This document shows, in pieces, positions 21,179 to 33,604 of a DNA stretch of 64,000 nt. Under the pieces are notes generated by a model. It had not been told where the DNA came from and did no database searches. It saw only the letters and a list, made by a program, of their open reading frames with translations. The stretch's first letter is position 1. Each line of letters opens with the position of its first letter. The stretch comes from Canna indica (lineage: Eukaryota > Streptophyta > Magnoliopsida > Zingiberales > Cannaceae): positions 33,544,001 to 33,608,000 of the forward strand of contig CP136896.1 in NCBI GenBank assembly GCA_034359265.1. The letters are read 5' to 3'. The position numbers were made by a program, and so were the translations under genes.

Positions 21179-24163
21179 TCAAACCAGTGACATTTGAATA
21201 TCACTATTTTTTTGCACCCCATCATATTGAAGCTCAAGTACTTCCTCAAGCAGTGCGTTGAAATCACAATCACAATCAATCCAAGTGGAGCCTTTGACAC
21301 AAACACCAGCATTCATTGTCTTCTTTGTGGTTGAGTACTCCTTTGTATAAAATTTATATCCATTCACAAAGTTTTCGTTATAGCATAAGACTAGTCGTGA
21401 CGGTCCACATGCTAACTCGAGTAATTTGTTGTCTATTTCCTGAATATGTTCACTCGACCAAGTTTTGAACCAATTTGGAAATTCAACGCTATTTATCTTG
21501 TAATTCTTCCTCATATATATTCAGTGTCTGTGTCAAATTTTTGAATGAAAGGATCAACCTCGGGGCAATTTATCAGTACATATAATTGTGCAAGATGGTA
21601 CTCATCTTCAGTTAAATATCTCGATGGACGTGAGCCCAAACAACGACCAGGAAAACAAAATATTGGTAGACAATCTACTGATACTGAACCCATCATCATT
21701 TCAGGGAAGATGAGTCAACCTTGTGTGCACATTGGACTCGAAATAGAAAGAACAAAAAGTTAATATCTTTTGAATTATATAAGCTTCACTTATTGAACCT
21801 TCCATCGCAGTTGTATTTTTTATTTTCCTTTTTAACCTCTGCATATACCTCTCGAATAAATACATCCACTGATACTGAACCGGACCACCAACTCTTGCCT
21901 CGTATGCTATGTGATTCGGTAGATGCTCCATCGAGTCAAAAAATCCAGGTGGAAATATTTGCTCTAATTTACAAAGAATTTCTACAATGTTTTTCTCTAG
22001 CTTTTCCATATCTTCGATACGGAGGGCATTGGCACAAATATCTCTGAAGAACAAACTAAGCTCAGTTAACGGACCCCAAATTTTGTCTGGTAAAATATCG
22101 CGGAATGCAATAGGGAGTAGTCTCTGCATGAACACATGATAGTCATGACTTTTTATTCCTGATATTTTACCTTCGTCTACATTGATGCATCGAGCTAAAT
22201 TAGATGCATAGCCATATGGTAATTTGAGATCTTTTATACACTGGCAAACATCTTTCTGTTGTTGCTTACTGAGAACATAAGAGGCTTTCGGTTTCACTTG
22301 TTTGCCGTTCACCTCCTGTAGATCTAAATCTAGACGTTTGCAATATACTTTTAAGTCCATTCTTGCCTTCACATTATCTTTTATTTTTCCTGCAAAATCC
22401 ATCACTGTATTAAAAATGTTCTCAAACACATTCTTTTCAATGTGCTTCATATCCAAATTGTGCCGAACTAGTAATGATCTCCAGTAAGGCAGTTCCTAGA
22501 ATATACTTTTTTTGACCCAATTGTGTCTTTCTCTGAAACCACTAATTATGTCAACCTCTTCGAATGTGATGTCCGGTAATAGAAACCCGAGCTAACATTT
22601 GATTACCAAACAAACGCGGAGTTGATCCGTCTTTTTCCACTCTGCCCCTGATGAATTTATCTCTATTTCTCCGGCATGGATGATCAAGTGGCAAAAATTG
22701 ACGATGACAATTAAAGTATGAAATCTTTCGTCCATGCCAAAGACTGAATGCTTTTGTTCATTCCATACAATACAAACAACCAAGCTTCCCGTGTGTGCTG
22801 GAACGAGACAGCATAGCATATGCTGGGAAGTCACTAATTGTCCACAACAATGCGGCCCTCTAGTTGAAATTCCTTTTTTGATGAATATCATAAGTGATGA
22901 TACTGGTCACACTGTCATCCACACAAGTTATTTAAATTGTCAATTAACGGTCGATGGAACACATCCAATTCTTTTCTTGGTCCCATTGGTTCTGGGATTA
23001 CCATACTTCAAAAATATGAAATCATCTTTCATGAACATCGACGGCGGCAAATTGTAGACTGTGAGGAGCACCGGCCAAAAAGAATATGAAGTGCATGATT
23101 GACCGAATGGATTGAATCCATTAGTACATAACCCTAGTCTGACATTTCTAGGATCACTTGCAAACGATGGATAACATCGATCAAGATTTTTCCATGTTTC
23201 ACTGTCAGACGGGTGAGTCATAACATTCGGGTCACGACTCTTAGCATGCCATATCATATGTTGGGATATTTTTTCAGACATAAACTATCGCTTCAATCTT
23301 GGAATTATTGATAAATATCGAAGAAACTTAAAAGATATATCTTTATGCCTACTCGAAGATTTCTCTTTGTACCGTGGATGTTCACATGTTGGACACTGGG
23401 TCAAGTTTGCGTATTCACGGTAATAAAGAATGCAGTTGTTCTAACATGCATGAATTTTTTGATACCCTAGGCCAAGTCTCTTCATCATCTTTTTTGTCTT
23501 ATAGAAACTGTCCCCCAGTTTGTTATCTTTAGGCAACACTTTATGAAAAATCTCGAATAACCAATTATATGCTATCTCGGTTAAGTTGCAGTCAGACTTA
23601 ATATTTAATATTTAAGTCATTATTGACAACTTTGAATATTCATCCCCCAGTTCATCTGCAGCTTTCAATAAAATTGTGCTGCTTCTGGATTTGGTAACTC
23701 TATTTGAATTTCCGATTGTACTTGTGGCTCACACTCTATATCCATTGTCGCTTCAGTACTTGACAATTAACCTCCTAATTCTGTGTGAGACATTGGCAAC
23801 CTTTGGAACTCACGATCGCCCAGAGCATCCAAAACCATATTTTGATACGACTGCTCAACAGATTGGTATGAGTTGCGGATGAAGATCCAATATTAGACGA
23901 TGACATGCCTATGAATGACTGCCCGTGTGAAATCCATCGATAGTAACGATTCATGAAACTATTTATGTATAGGTGCAATGTTACTGTCTGTCGGTCTAGG
24001 AAAAACAAGTTGATACACCGACGACACGGACATCTGATTTTGTCAACACTAACAAATTGCGGATTTGAATATGCGAAGTTCAAAAATTTATGAACATTGC
24101 TCTTGAATTCTTCAAGTAAACCTCCACAGTACATCCAACGGTACATCTACGATCTTCCGTCAT
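21179..24163 (-). pseudogene. TNP2 transposase of CACTA-A, degenerate
   Basis: This is the catalytic transposase of the CACTA superfamily. The likely ATG is at 24163 in ACAGAATCATG, the same context as TNP2-C. The order is a transposase-associated domain (24146-23930, IRCPCRRCI, FLDRQTVTLHLY), the Cys-ribbon region (near 23400, CPTCEHPRYKEK), the Transposase_21 core (23281-22940, SDSETWKNLD, RLGLCTNGFNPFG) and DUF4218 (22456-21701, KHIEKNVFENIF, SHDYHVFMQRLLP, HLPNHIAYEARVGGP). It closes at 21179 (FPNWFKTW, GYKFYTK) without DUF4216. Stops occur after HAC and LKR, and there are frameshifts. The core has TNGFNP where TNP2-C has TDGFNP. Confidence 0.88.
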
Positions 24164-24218
24164 GATTCTGTACGTGATATATCACAACAATTACTTCATT
24201 AGAAATCTTCATAGGTGG

Positions 24219-24464
24219 GGTTGTCATATTCCATTCGGGAATCAAATTATTCTACTTGCATTTAGATATTCTTTTTAACATTCAATTTCAGTCAAAATTC
24301 CAGCAGTATTTCCCTACAGTTCTCCAAGTATGCATATCATCTGGGCGCATACTTAAAGAACAAGGGATATCTGCTAGAATTTCTAAATAAAATGAATGTT
24401 AAAAAAATATTTAACTGCAAGTAGAATAATTTTGATCCCAAATTATCCGATCAAGGACAATTCA
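24219..24464 (-). other. Conserved foldback upstream of TNP2 (CACTA-A)
   Basis: A near-continuous inverted repeat of about 245 nt ends 56 nt before the TNP2 ATG. On the minus strand the arms start with GAATTGTCC and end with GGACAA-type complement, and the upper stem GTATGC/GCATAC encloses the loop GCCCAGATGATAT. The same structure occurs at 54948-55191. Confidence 0.85.
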
Positions 24465-26261
24465 GAAATCATAAAGAATCTATAAGTTTTATATTTCTTA
24501 TAGACAGCGATGCGATCTCCGAACGGATCTAAGATATTGCAAAAATTATTATGATCCGACGGTCGACAAGTTCGGGTCACTTTATCAACTCATGAATCAT
24601 AATATTATTTTCAATTTCAATCCTAAAATTATACCGACAATAATCATTATAACAAAAAACTTCAATATATACACACATACAATAGGCATAGTTAGTACAG
24701 TTTGAAATACCCGTGCTAATTTGATTGTTGTAGGTTGGCTTTGAACTTTGGATCCGAGTTGAGTTCGAGTGGGGTCCAGGAATCGACTTGCTCACGGCTT
24801 GGTTGAGCCGAGAAACCAACTTAAGTTAAGTTCTTAGGAGAGAGGGGATAATTTTGTAATATCAGATTTAGGTGAAAAATAAATACTTAATTGAAAGGGA
24901 CGACCGTACGGCTCCAAGAAGGAACCGCACGTAGCCCTAGGTGGAGAGGGGAGGAGCCTTGTGATTTGGCTGCAATCTTTATCATCGCTATCATCTTCTT
25001 CCTCAGTTCAAAGCAGAGCCGGATCTCTTTTTCTCAGTGAGCAATCTGTTTCGACTCTATTCCAATCTGTGCCCTTCTCTGCTTGGTTTCTTCTCTTTTC
25101 TTGTTGGGGACCTCGAGTTTGTGGAATGCTGCTACATTGGTTTTTGAACACGACATAATGTAGCTAGTAGAAATCTCTATAATAACTCGTTCTGATATGT
25201 TCCCTAGTCCATGTTTTCAAAATCTGATCTAAACCTGGATTGTTTTGCAAATAAATCTTCTTGGTCCCTCTCTTCTGGTGTAAAAAGTCTAGTGGTCACC
25301 ATTTTGAAATCTATTCTCAATGGTTTGCCTCATAATTAGTTTGGTATATCTTGATATGGTTTATTATATTTGTTATTTGAAATATATATGATGTTGGAAT
25401 TCTTTTGTTGAACATAACCACATGTAGGAAAACTCTGCTTTAATACTTATTGCATGATTCGAATCTAAAGTAAAACTTCAGTAGGTGATGTTTCTGGAAT
25501 CATCTGCTTGGTCCTGTTATCATGCCCTCGTGAAATATTTAGTTTTCTCAGTGGTTAGATGACTCAATTACTTATTAATTAGATTTTGATTTCAGTCAAC
25601 TATATAATTCATCCGTTTGTATAAATATTGTATGTTTTGATAAGGATAATAAATGTAAACTGTCTTCTGGGAAAAATTTGTACAATTGTTCCTTACATGA
25701 ACATGGTAATTAACTAGTTTGATATTTTAGTATGCTTGGGATTATACTTGTAGTATGTGAATCATGGATATTACAATTCTTTCAGACTAACTTTATATAT
25801 TCTATAATGATCCAAGTTTTTGGTAAGGGAAAATTGACAAATCTAACTCATACTTTGAGGAAATTAACAAATCTAACCCACCTTTTAATTTGCATCAATT
25901 ATAACCCGTACTTACGAATTTACATCAATTCTAACCTCCCATCTACTTCATGTTAATCGCCCCGTTAGTTGCTGATGTGGCATCCTAGTCAGCAACTTAG
26001 TTTATATTTTTTTAACCTGCACTTGCCACGTCAGCCTACTCCAAAAGAATTTAAAAATATATATAAACTAAGTTGATTTTAAGATTGACAAATCTAACCC
26101 ATACTTTGACAAAATTAACAAATCTAACCCGCCTTTTAATTTGCATCAATTATAATATGTACTTACGAATTTACATCAATTCTAACCTCTCGTCTACTTG
26201 CTATTAAGCGCCCCGTTAGTGTTGAATTTTTTTAATCCGAACTTGCCACGTCAGCTTATTG

Positions 26262-26400
26262 GTGGGTGGCCAGAGCCACCAGCACCATGACCATCCCCAG
26301 CGGTGCGTCGGGGCACTTTCGCTTCCCGACGCTAAAGGGCAAGATCTTGAAGTCAGGCTCCGTCGGTAGCAGGTGCCGCTCCGGTCATAACTCATCGATG
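26262..26400 (-). pseudogene. Cytochrome P450 fragment, left arm
   Basis: The minus strand encodes PERHLLPTE, then PDFKILPFSVGKRKCP and APLGMVMVLV, covering the PERF-type and heme-binding region of a plant P450. The heme motif F-x-x-G-x-R-x-C is visible, although the Gly after CP is Asp. About 45 bp present in the right arm is missing. It resembles the CYP703 group from memory; this is a tentative placement. Confidence 0.85.
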
Positions 26401-26421
26401 TCGCCTTCACCCTACACGCGC

Positions 26422-26607
26422 AATGCTAACATCGACAAGTTTCGACCGGAGCGGCACCTGCTGCCGACAGAGGGTGAAGGCGAGTAGCAGAGAGTGGAAA
26501 TAAGCTATGGGCCTGACTTTAAGATCTTGCCCTTCAGCGCCGGGAAGCGGAAGTGCCCCGGCATATAGCTGGGGGTGGTCATGGTGCTAGTGGCTTTGGC
26601 CACGCAC
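26422..26607 (+). pseudogene. Cytochrome P450 fragment, right arm
   Basis: The plus strand encodes NIDKFRPERHLLPTEGEGE, stop, VEISYGPDFKILPFSAGKRK, CPG and LGVVMVLVALAT, with a second stop after CPGI. It is the inverted copy of 26400-26262 and keeps the heme Cys and the preceding FSAGKRK block. Two nonsense codons and its small size mark it as a captured relic, not a gene. Confidence 0.88.
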
Positions 26608-28752
26608 CAATAGGCTAATGTGGCAAGTTCGGATTAAAAAAATTCAAATTAGTTTATATTTTTTTTATTCTTTTGGAATAACGTGGCAAGTTCAGGTTAA
26701 AAAAATATAAACTAAGTTGCTGATTAGGTTGCCACGTCAACAACTAACGGGGCGATTAATAGCAAGTAGACAGGAGGTTAGAATTGATGTAAATTTGTAA
26801 GTACGGGTTATAATTGATGCAAATTAAAAGGTGTGTTAGATTTGTTAATTTCGTTAAAGCATGGGTTAGATTTGTCAAATTTCCCAAAAAAATCATGAGA
26901 TGCTAGGTGTGTTGCTGTCAATTTTAAACTATTTATTGCTGCTATGGTTGTGATTTGTATTTTCTAAAGATTGGTTTTAAAATAGATAAACCAGTGCCTT
27001 GGTTGTAATTATTTGGTGGACAAGAGGAGGTAGATTGCAAGTCCAGAAAACTGCCCAGATTTTTGTACTTTTATACCAATTTGACACTTAGTTAGGAGAC
27101 TGAGAAGTCGTCTGTTTTGTACAAACTCTTGGCTAAGATAGTAGGATACTAGTACAACTTCCACACCAAATTTCAGCGAATTCTGAGTTGAAGAGACTGT
27201 GTTTATAAAATTTGTTTGTGGGCTACTCAAAACGGCCCAATTCTGCACATAGCAGAATTTATGAAAAATTGAGAGTTTGACGTGATATTCGGAGAATGAA
27301 TCCTTGTCCTATGACAGTGAAATTTTGGGAAATCCTTGTGGGGTATGTGGACAACCATACGAATTTGGTTTGAGGGAAAAAGAATAAGAGTCGACTTAGT
27401 TATTAATTTTCTAAGATAGCAACTCAAACAGAAAAAATCTGCTAGGGGTTGCAGAAATTTTAGGATGGCGAGTTCGTCACGCCGTTTCGTGATTGACCAA
27501 TTGTCCAAATGATCTGAAATTTTGTGGATAGGTTGTGTGATATGCAGGCTTGATATTCTGTGAGTTTCTTGGCCATATCACTCAAAACTAGTGGTTTGGT
27601 AGAATTGGCAAAAGTGAATCTATTAACTTTTGAGCAGTGCAGAAATTTGGCTAAGTGTTGGGTGTTGCCATAGTATACTTGAGGAATGGATTGTTTTGAT
27701 GTTTATGTTTGCCATTGTGGTATACCTGACATTTACTGTTGTTATGAGAATGATAACTGATATTGATGTGGTTTATAAATTTATATTATTGTATTGTTTC
27801 ATCTCCCTGGGATGTGACTAATGAATTGAGAGTCCGACCGTTGACTGGGAGAAAGTCTCGACGAGACGGATTCGAAAACCCACTCGGTGACGAGAAATGC
27901 CCGAAGAGACGATGTTGGGAATATAAGGTTCCGACCGGTGATGGGAAAGGTGCCAAAGAGACGGCTCCGGAAGCCCAACCGGTGATGGAATGGTGCCGAA
28001 GAGAGGGGGTCGGGTGATATGTCGGGAGGCTACCTTGACAATTACCCTATTGTGTGGCATTTGTTGGAGGGAGATTCCCGACTTGTGATGGATTGCGACT
28101 AGAGGGGCAGGTGGCGGCTAATGCGTGAGTCCCGAAGTTGAAGCCAGGATGGGCTTGTTATGCTTATTATGTTCATAGAGTTGTTATCTTTATTCCATTT
28201 TTTGGACTTATTATACTTATTATGCGTCAGTGGATCGTAAGATTCTCTATGATGTAACACCGTGATCATTTTGCTATTGAGTCATGATTTGATGTTGGAG
28301 TATTCTTTTTCATACACATTATTGTTCTCTACTTAATTATGTGCTCTTGTGACTTTACTATTTACATGAGGCTGGGTAACACCCTACCACTCACCGAGTT
28401 ATATACTAACGCCCTCCTGCCCATGTGTGCAGGTTCAGGTGCAGCTCATGAGAGTTGATGATGTTGGCGGCGTAAGCTCAGCGAGAGAATTTCCCCCAGT
28501 CGTAGTTAGAGAGTCGTGATGTCATGTTTTCATTTGCATTCGGATATTCTATAGCATTGGTAGTCTCTTGTGAGACTTTTCATCTGTGTCATGGAGTGGT
28601 GTCATTTTAAGTTTTGGAGTATAAAATCACTTATTTACATATTTATATATGCATTTCAGTTGTGTTCTTGTCATACGTCTATTTGATTGAGGCTTCGGGG
28701 TACGTGAGCGTATTCCGGGCCGGTCACGCCACCCCGAGTTTAGGGCGTGACA

Positions 28753-29842
28753 ACAGCTCAGTTTACATAATTGAAAATCATAGTATTGAATTGGTATCAC
28801 TACTCACAGTGAATAATTGAACAACTCATTCAAGCAAAATAACTCATTCAACTGAATTGAACTGAAAATGTCAAAGCACTCAATGAATTGAACTGAAAAT
28901 GTCAAAGCACTCAATATATTCTGTAGAAAACAAACAAGACATATATAGCAATCACATATCATTTTTATTGAATTGTTCATTCAATATAATTGAACTAAAC
29001 ATTCAATATTAAAACATGAACATAAACTAGACATGTAGTACTGAACATTGAACACTGCTCATTCAATACTAAAACAAAACACTGCAGCCACATAGCAATA
29101 TTAATGAACATACACTGTTCATAGTTCATGACTTCATTCCATCAAAATTGCATATAAATTGAACATAAACTAAACATAAACTTGAATATTGCAAGAATAA
29201 TATCTCTAAATTTGCTAGTAGTTAGATGTTGTAAAACAACTTCAAAATCCTACATGTTATAAAGCAAATGGTCATTGGATTAGAAATTTCAGATTAGAAT
29301 TTCTCATTCTCAAACAAAACAAGGAGAATACCTACGTAATAATAACATGGATATATATATATATATAAAAATGAGTTTATAGATAATATCATCAATTAGT
29401 TCTATTAACACTGAAGGGACAGATTTGAAAAATTAATGAATCTCCAAAGAATAACAAATTAATTAAATGATCAGATAGTTTTATCAAAAAATTGTTGGAC
29501 TGCAACTCTGTTGCCAGCCAGGTGAGACTAATTCATTGCCTTTATATAAAGTATCCAATAAGGAATGCTTAGAAACATCAGACATCAAAGAGCAATAATT
29601 CATTAACTTGAAACAAAAAACAAGTCCACCCATCAATAAAAGAATAAGACGTAAAATTAATACCATCAAAAAGGAATAAAAGCCTAGCTCACAATCAAAC
29701 TTAATTCAACTACTGTCTTGCCTTTTCATTGTCCTGGTTCCTGAAGAATGAGATGCTATACCTTGACCCCTTGTAGTTACCTTATTACATGAAATATTCC
29801 AGCATGAGAAGCATCTATGAACTGTGATTTAAATTGTTAAAT
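28753..29842. other. CACTA-A interior, non-coding
   Basis: AT-rich sequence without a recognisable gene, probably the 5' or intron part of CACTA-A. A segment with ACTGAAAATGTCAAAGCAC is duplicated in tandem at about 28857-28917, and a short TA run lies at 29350. Confidence 0.55.
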
Positions 29843-29865
29843 TACTACAATATTTTTAACCTATA

Positions 29866-30315
29866 GGAATGACTGAAAAGTGTTCTCAAAACATACAAAA
29901 TCATTCCCATAGACATATGGGAACGATTTTCCCATGTGTACTCAAATTATCCATTCCGCTAGGCTATAGGAACGAGTTTTGTACCTATGGCCACGCTGCC
30001 AAAAAAATTGTTCCCATAGGCCAAGCTTATGGGAACGATTGCGAAAAGTATTCTTGTAGGTCACGCCTATAAGAACGGTTGGAAAACTGTTCCTACAAAC
30101 CTACAGGAACGGTTTGTTAACCGTTCAAGCTTATAGGAACGGTTTTCGAACCGTTCCTATAGGCTGAAACTATGGGAACGGTTACCAAAACCGTTCTTAT
30201 AGGTCGAAACTATAGGCACGATTTGAAAACTGTTCCTATAGGCCAAGACTATATGAATAATTTGGAAACCAAAATCGTGCCTATAGTTTGCGCTTATGAG
30301 AATAGTATATAGTAT
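29866..30315. repeat. CACTA-B1 left subterminal repeats
   Basis: There are ten or more GGAACGGTT/AACCGTTCC arms, many forming hairpins of the type TATAGGAACGG...CCGTTCCTATAG. Confidence 0.88.
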
Positions 30316-32168
30316 TCTTGTAATAGATAGTCATAAAATTTCACAAACATTTAAACATAAATTACATTTATAAACATAAATTACATTCATAAGCGTAGAT
30401 TCCAAAACATAATATCAACATTACTTTAAAATTCAAAATATGAATTTGTTTATGCAAAACAGATGTTACCAATTTATCTTTTATTACAGAAAATCTTTTA
30501 TTGCCCATCCGATGTCTCCATTATTTTTGTGATCTGTTCAATCTATTTTGTTGGCACATATCCTACATCAATAACAAATAGACTATATATATGCAACTAG
30601 AAAAAATTTACAAGTATTACTGCATAACCATATAAAAAAAATAGTTTGCTTAATCAATAACCATATGAAAAGCAGGCTTCATGTTAACACCAAAAGATGT
30701 GCAAACAATAAGAAACTAATAAAAAAGATAGTATTGTTTATACTACAATTTTATTTGAAACCCTAACACAATAAGCAAAATCTAGGAAACATTGGACACC
30801 ATTGATATACTCCGCACTATATCTCGGTATTTGAACACATTCCTTATCCATTGATTTCACTTAACTACGAAAATAAAAAAATTCAAAAGTTAAGAAACGA
30901 CAACACCAACTTGATGAGTTATATATGCAACTCCAAAACAATGTAGCAAATATGATCATCTTTAACGTAAGTGATCATCTTGAATTTAACATTAATTAAA
31001 TTTAACAGTAATTATGAGAAAAATACGTTGAACAAAGTGCTCATTTTCAAACACGTAGAACAAAGTATGAGAAAAATCAAAGTAAATGTGATTGTCCTAT
31101 GCTGGAAGCTTACAATAGCAACAAAATTACTCTTGAATACTATGTTACTATGGTGACAACACAATGATTACAGAGATGAAACAACAGTTGCAAGCAAGGG
31201 AGTGATGATGAACAACTATCAATATCAAGTTGGATCACATTAGGTAAAGATCATATTGCTTTTTTTTTCTTTTCTGAATAGTAATGTAAGGAGAGACTTG
31301 ACTGGTTCATGATCATATGAAACACAAAAATGTAATGTCTATATCAAACAAAATATCAAAAATCGTCACCAATAAGAATGTTGGATCTGGATCTGATATG
31401 TAGATAATTAGTTGAGCATTGACTTGTATCTGCATCACTCGAAAAAAGGGAAATGACGTGAAACAAAAGCCAAAGATCTATTGAATGATAATAATGCTCA
31501 AATCTTGATTACTGATTCTAAAGTTTCTAAGGGCAAACAAAAGAGAAATAAGAGAAAACAACATTCAACTAATGGTAAGACCATTAAATGATTGAGTTAT
31601 GAAGAAACTGTTTCCTGTTCAAACTTCACAAGTTCTCTTCAGGTACCCATGTTGTCAATTTTCCATAATACATAGTGATGATGTAATCATGGAACAAATG
31701 GGAACCGAAATCCGTGGCACTGAACCTTGGGCAAAGCTTGCTCATAAAAAGCCACAAGCTGGGTGGATTCCCTTTAATAAAGCCTAAGTTGTTCAATCCA
31801 AGAAAACACCTTTATTTGACCAAGCCTAAGTTGGTGAACCCAAAATAGGATAGTAATTCCCCATGCATTTCAACCTATAGACACTGAACCATCTTTCTAG
31901 AAGCATGTTGAAGATTTGTCATACTGAAATTATCTCAGTTGGGGTTGATCCAAGTAAACGTGCCCTTAAGTTCTCTTTTCTCTTTTTTTGCTAAGGGTAA
32001 GTGGTGAAGGAGTAAATTGATCCAAAAAACTTTGCTACCAACACAAAAGCCCTAACTGAGACCTTCAAACAAAAGCAGACTAATTGCTTACTGACAACAA
32101 GGTTGAAGCTAAGGTTAACATAGGACATGCAATTATTGCAAAGGCTGAAGCTAATGTACAGATGTGAA
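30316..32168. other. CACTA-B1 interior left of the solo LTR
   Basis: It holds the deletion joint (near 30760), the TNP2 start relic, and AT-rich 5' untranslated sequence. No other gene is visible. Confidence 0.6.
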
Positions 32169-32842
32169 TGTTCGATGAAATCCCACACTAGAAGAGGAGG
32201 GGTTTGAATAGTGTGTGTCCTTTTTCTATTTAATCAATTTTCTCTGTTTTTGCTTAATTTCAACTTCTATCAAATGCAAATATAACTTAATGATGTTTGT
32301 TATCAAATATCAAGCACAACGATAAGTAAACAATCAAGGCAATGCTAACACGATGAAATATAGTGGTTCGGCCAACCGCCTACTCCACTACCTTGGCTCA
32401 TCACCAAGGATTTCTAACCAACTACTTTATAGAACTTGTGTTTCCCTTGAATACAACTGAGGACACAATTCTCACCTCTTTGAGAATTTCTCAAATCTAT
32501 TCACCTAGGCAAAACACAAATATACAAAGCCTACCCCTAAGTGTTTCTCTAGCACACCTAGCAAGCTATTACAGGTGAAAACAAGTTTAAAATAGCTCTT
32601 CAAATATAATGAAAAACAACTAAGAATTGAAAGAAGAACCAATGCTCTTTTCCCTAGCCTCCAACCCTCCAACTTGTCAGTAGATGAACTTGAATCGCAG
32701 CAGAGTTGAGGAAGAATGGGCGCTTGAAGAAGAATGTTGACGGAAGAACAGGGCACAACAAATCAAACTTAAGAAGGCTCAAACCTCTCCTTTTAATGCT
32801 CAATTAAGTTTCTAAGAAGTGTTAAAGGAGTTAGGTGAGGGG

Positions 32843-32850
32843 TATTTATA
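32843..32850 (-). promoter_or_regulatory. TATA box of solo LTR 32169-33604
   Basis: The minus strand reads GGGTTATAAATACCCC, identical in layout to the other LTRs of this type. Confidence 0.65.
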
Positions 32851-32899
32851 ACCCCTCAGCCGAACGGCTGTTCAACGGGAGAAAAACTAGCCATTTTCG

Positions 32900-33275
32900 T
32901 CGTTCGATCGCTTGTTGGTCGATCGTCGGTCGACCGACCGATCGACCACCCAGCGACTGCTGGCTTTCTGGGCTTTAATGGCTCTGTTCGATCGACTGAT
33001 GGGTCGACCAAATGAGTCGCGAGTTCAGTGATCCGCAATTCTGTCGACCGATCGATCGACCGATCGATCGACCGAAGCACCTTCTACCAATTTTTTGCAT
33101 TGGTCGATCGACCGATCGGTCGACCGACGTAGCCTTCTGCCATTTCTTCACCATCTTCGGTCGACCGACAGGTCGATCGAGTGGCGAGTGTCATTTTGTG
33201 GCATCATTCGGTCGACCGATCGGTCAACCGAAAAGGCCACCGCCAATTTTTTTGCCTTGTTCGGTCGACCGAACT
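32900..33275 (-). repeat. GTCGAC/GATCGATC palindrome array in solo LTR
   Basis: Dense palindromes such as CGACCGATCGATCGACCG occur at intervals of 40-60 bp, on the promoter-upstream side of the TATA box. Confidence 0.8.
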
Positions 33276-33604
33276 CAAGCTGAGGCTGATTTTTTCTTTA
33301 TATTTGTTACATATTTTTTCATAGGTTTAGTTACGAAGTTCTAACTTGGATAACTTTACAATTAGGCTTGGGATAAGATCGTCCTAGGGGTATCTTACAA
33401 GATATCAACTTAGTCTAAACCCGAGCCTTTCTTTGACGTTCTTTTTCTATCGATTCTTGACGATATTTTCTTTCATTTCTCCGAACGAAGTTTGCATGCT
33501 TATCGCAACCTCAATCTGAACTCAAAATTTCACACATAGATTAAATATATGTTTATTATCATCAAAATAAAGATCGAAACTTAAGAGAAACCCTTAAGCC
33601 AACA

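Larger units (their letters stand above)
25827..26885. mobile_element. Inverted-repeat (MITE or Pack-type) element carrying P450 fragments
   Basis: Long imperfect inverted termini start GGGAAAATTGACAAATC and end GATTTGTCAAATTTCCC, and include the shared blocks AATTTGCATCAATTATAA and GCGCCCCGTTAG. On the left, a second copy of the terminal segment starts near 26090. The centre is an inverted duplication of P450-coding sequence. I cannot find a convincing target duplication, so the superfamily (Mutator, PIF/Harbinger or other) is open. It lies within LTR-D. Confidence 0.75.
24509..28752 (+). mobile_element. LTR-D: gypsy-type solo LTR inside CACTA-A, itself interrupted
   Basis: The right end is clear (CCGGTCACGCC, then GGGCGTGACA at 28752). 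The left end is less typical: the first bases are degenerate (GATGCGATCTCCG, alignable to the TGTAAGACCCG start of LTR-F), but the flanking ACAGC at 24504-24508 is repeated at 28753-28757. Without the inverted-repeat element at 25827-26885 it is about 3.2 kb. It has short tandem repeats at 27830-28020 and a CTCACCGAGTT block at 28390 like other gypsy LTRs here. No internal region adjoins it, so it is a solo LTR. Confidence 0.78.
32169..33604 (-). mobile_element. Solo LTR, Copia/TR-GAG type, inside CACTA-B1
   Basis: It begins TGTTCGATGAAATCC and ends TAAGCCAACA on the + strand, with GTGAA duplicated at 32164-32168 and 33605-33609. It is oriented on the minus strand, with a TATA box (32843-32850) and GTCGAC/GATCGATC palindromes at 32900-33275 upstream of it. 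With CACTA-B1 and CACTA-A it gives three dated layers. Confidence 0.95.

Noticed and set aside
24577..25158. Short open frames as small genes
   Set aside because: They fall in LTR-D and do not resemble any protein.
28753..29842. Possible additional small transposon in AT-rich sequence
   Set aside because: No terminal repeats or target duplication could be found; only a short tandem duplication.
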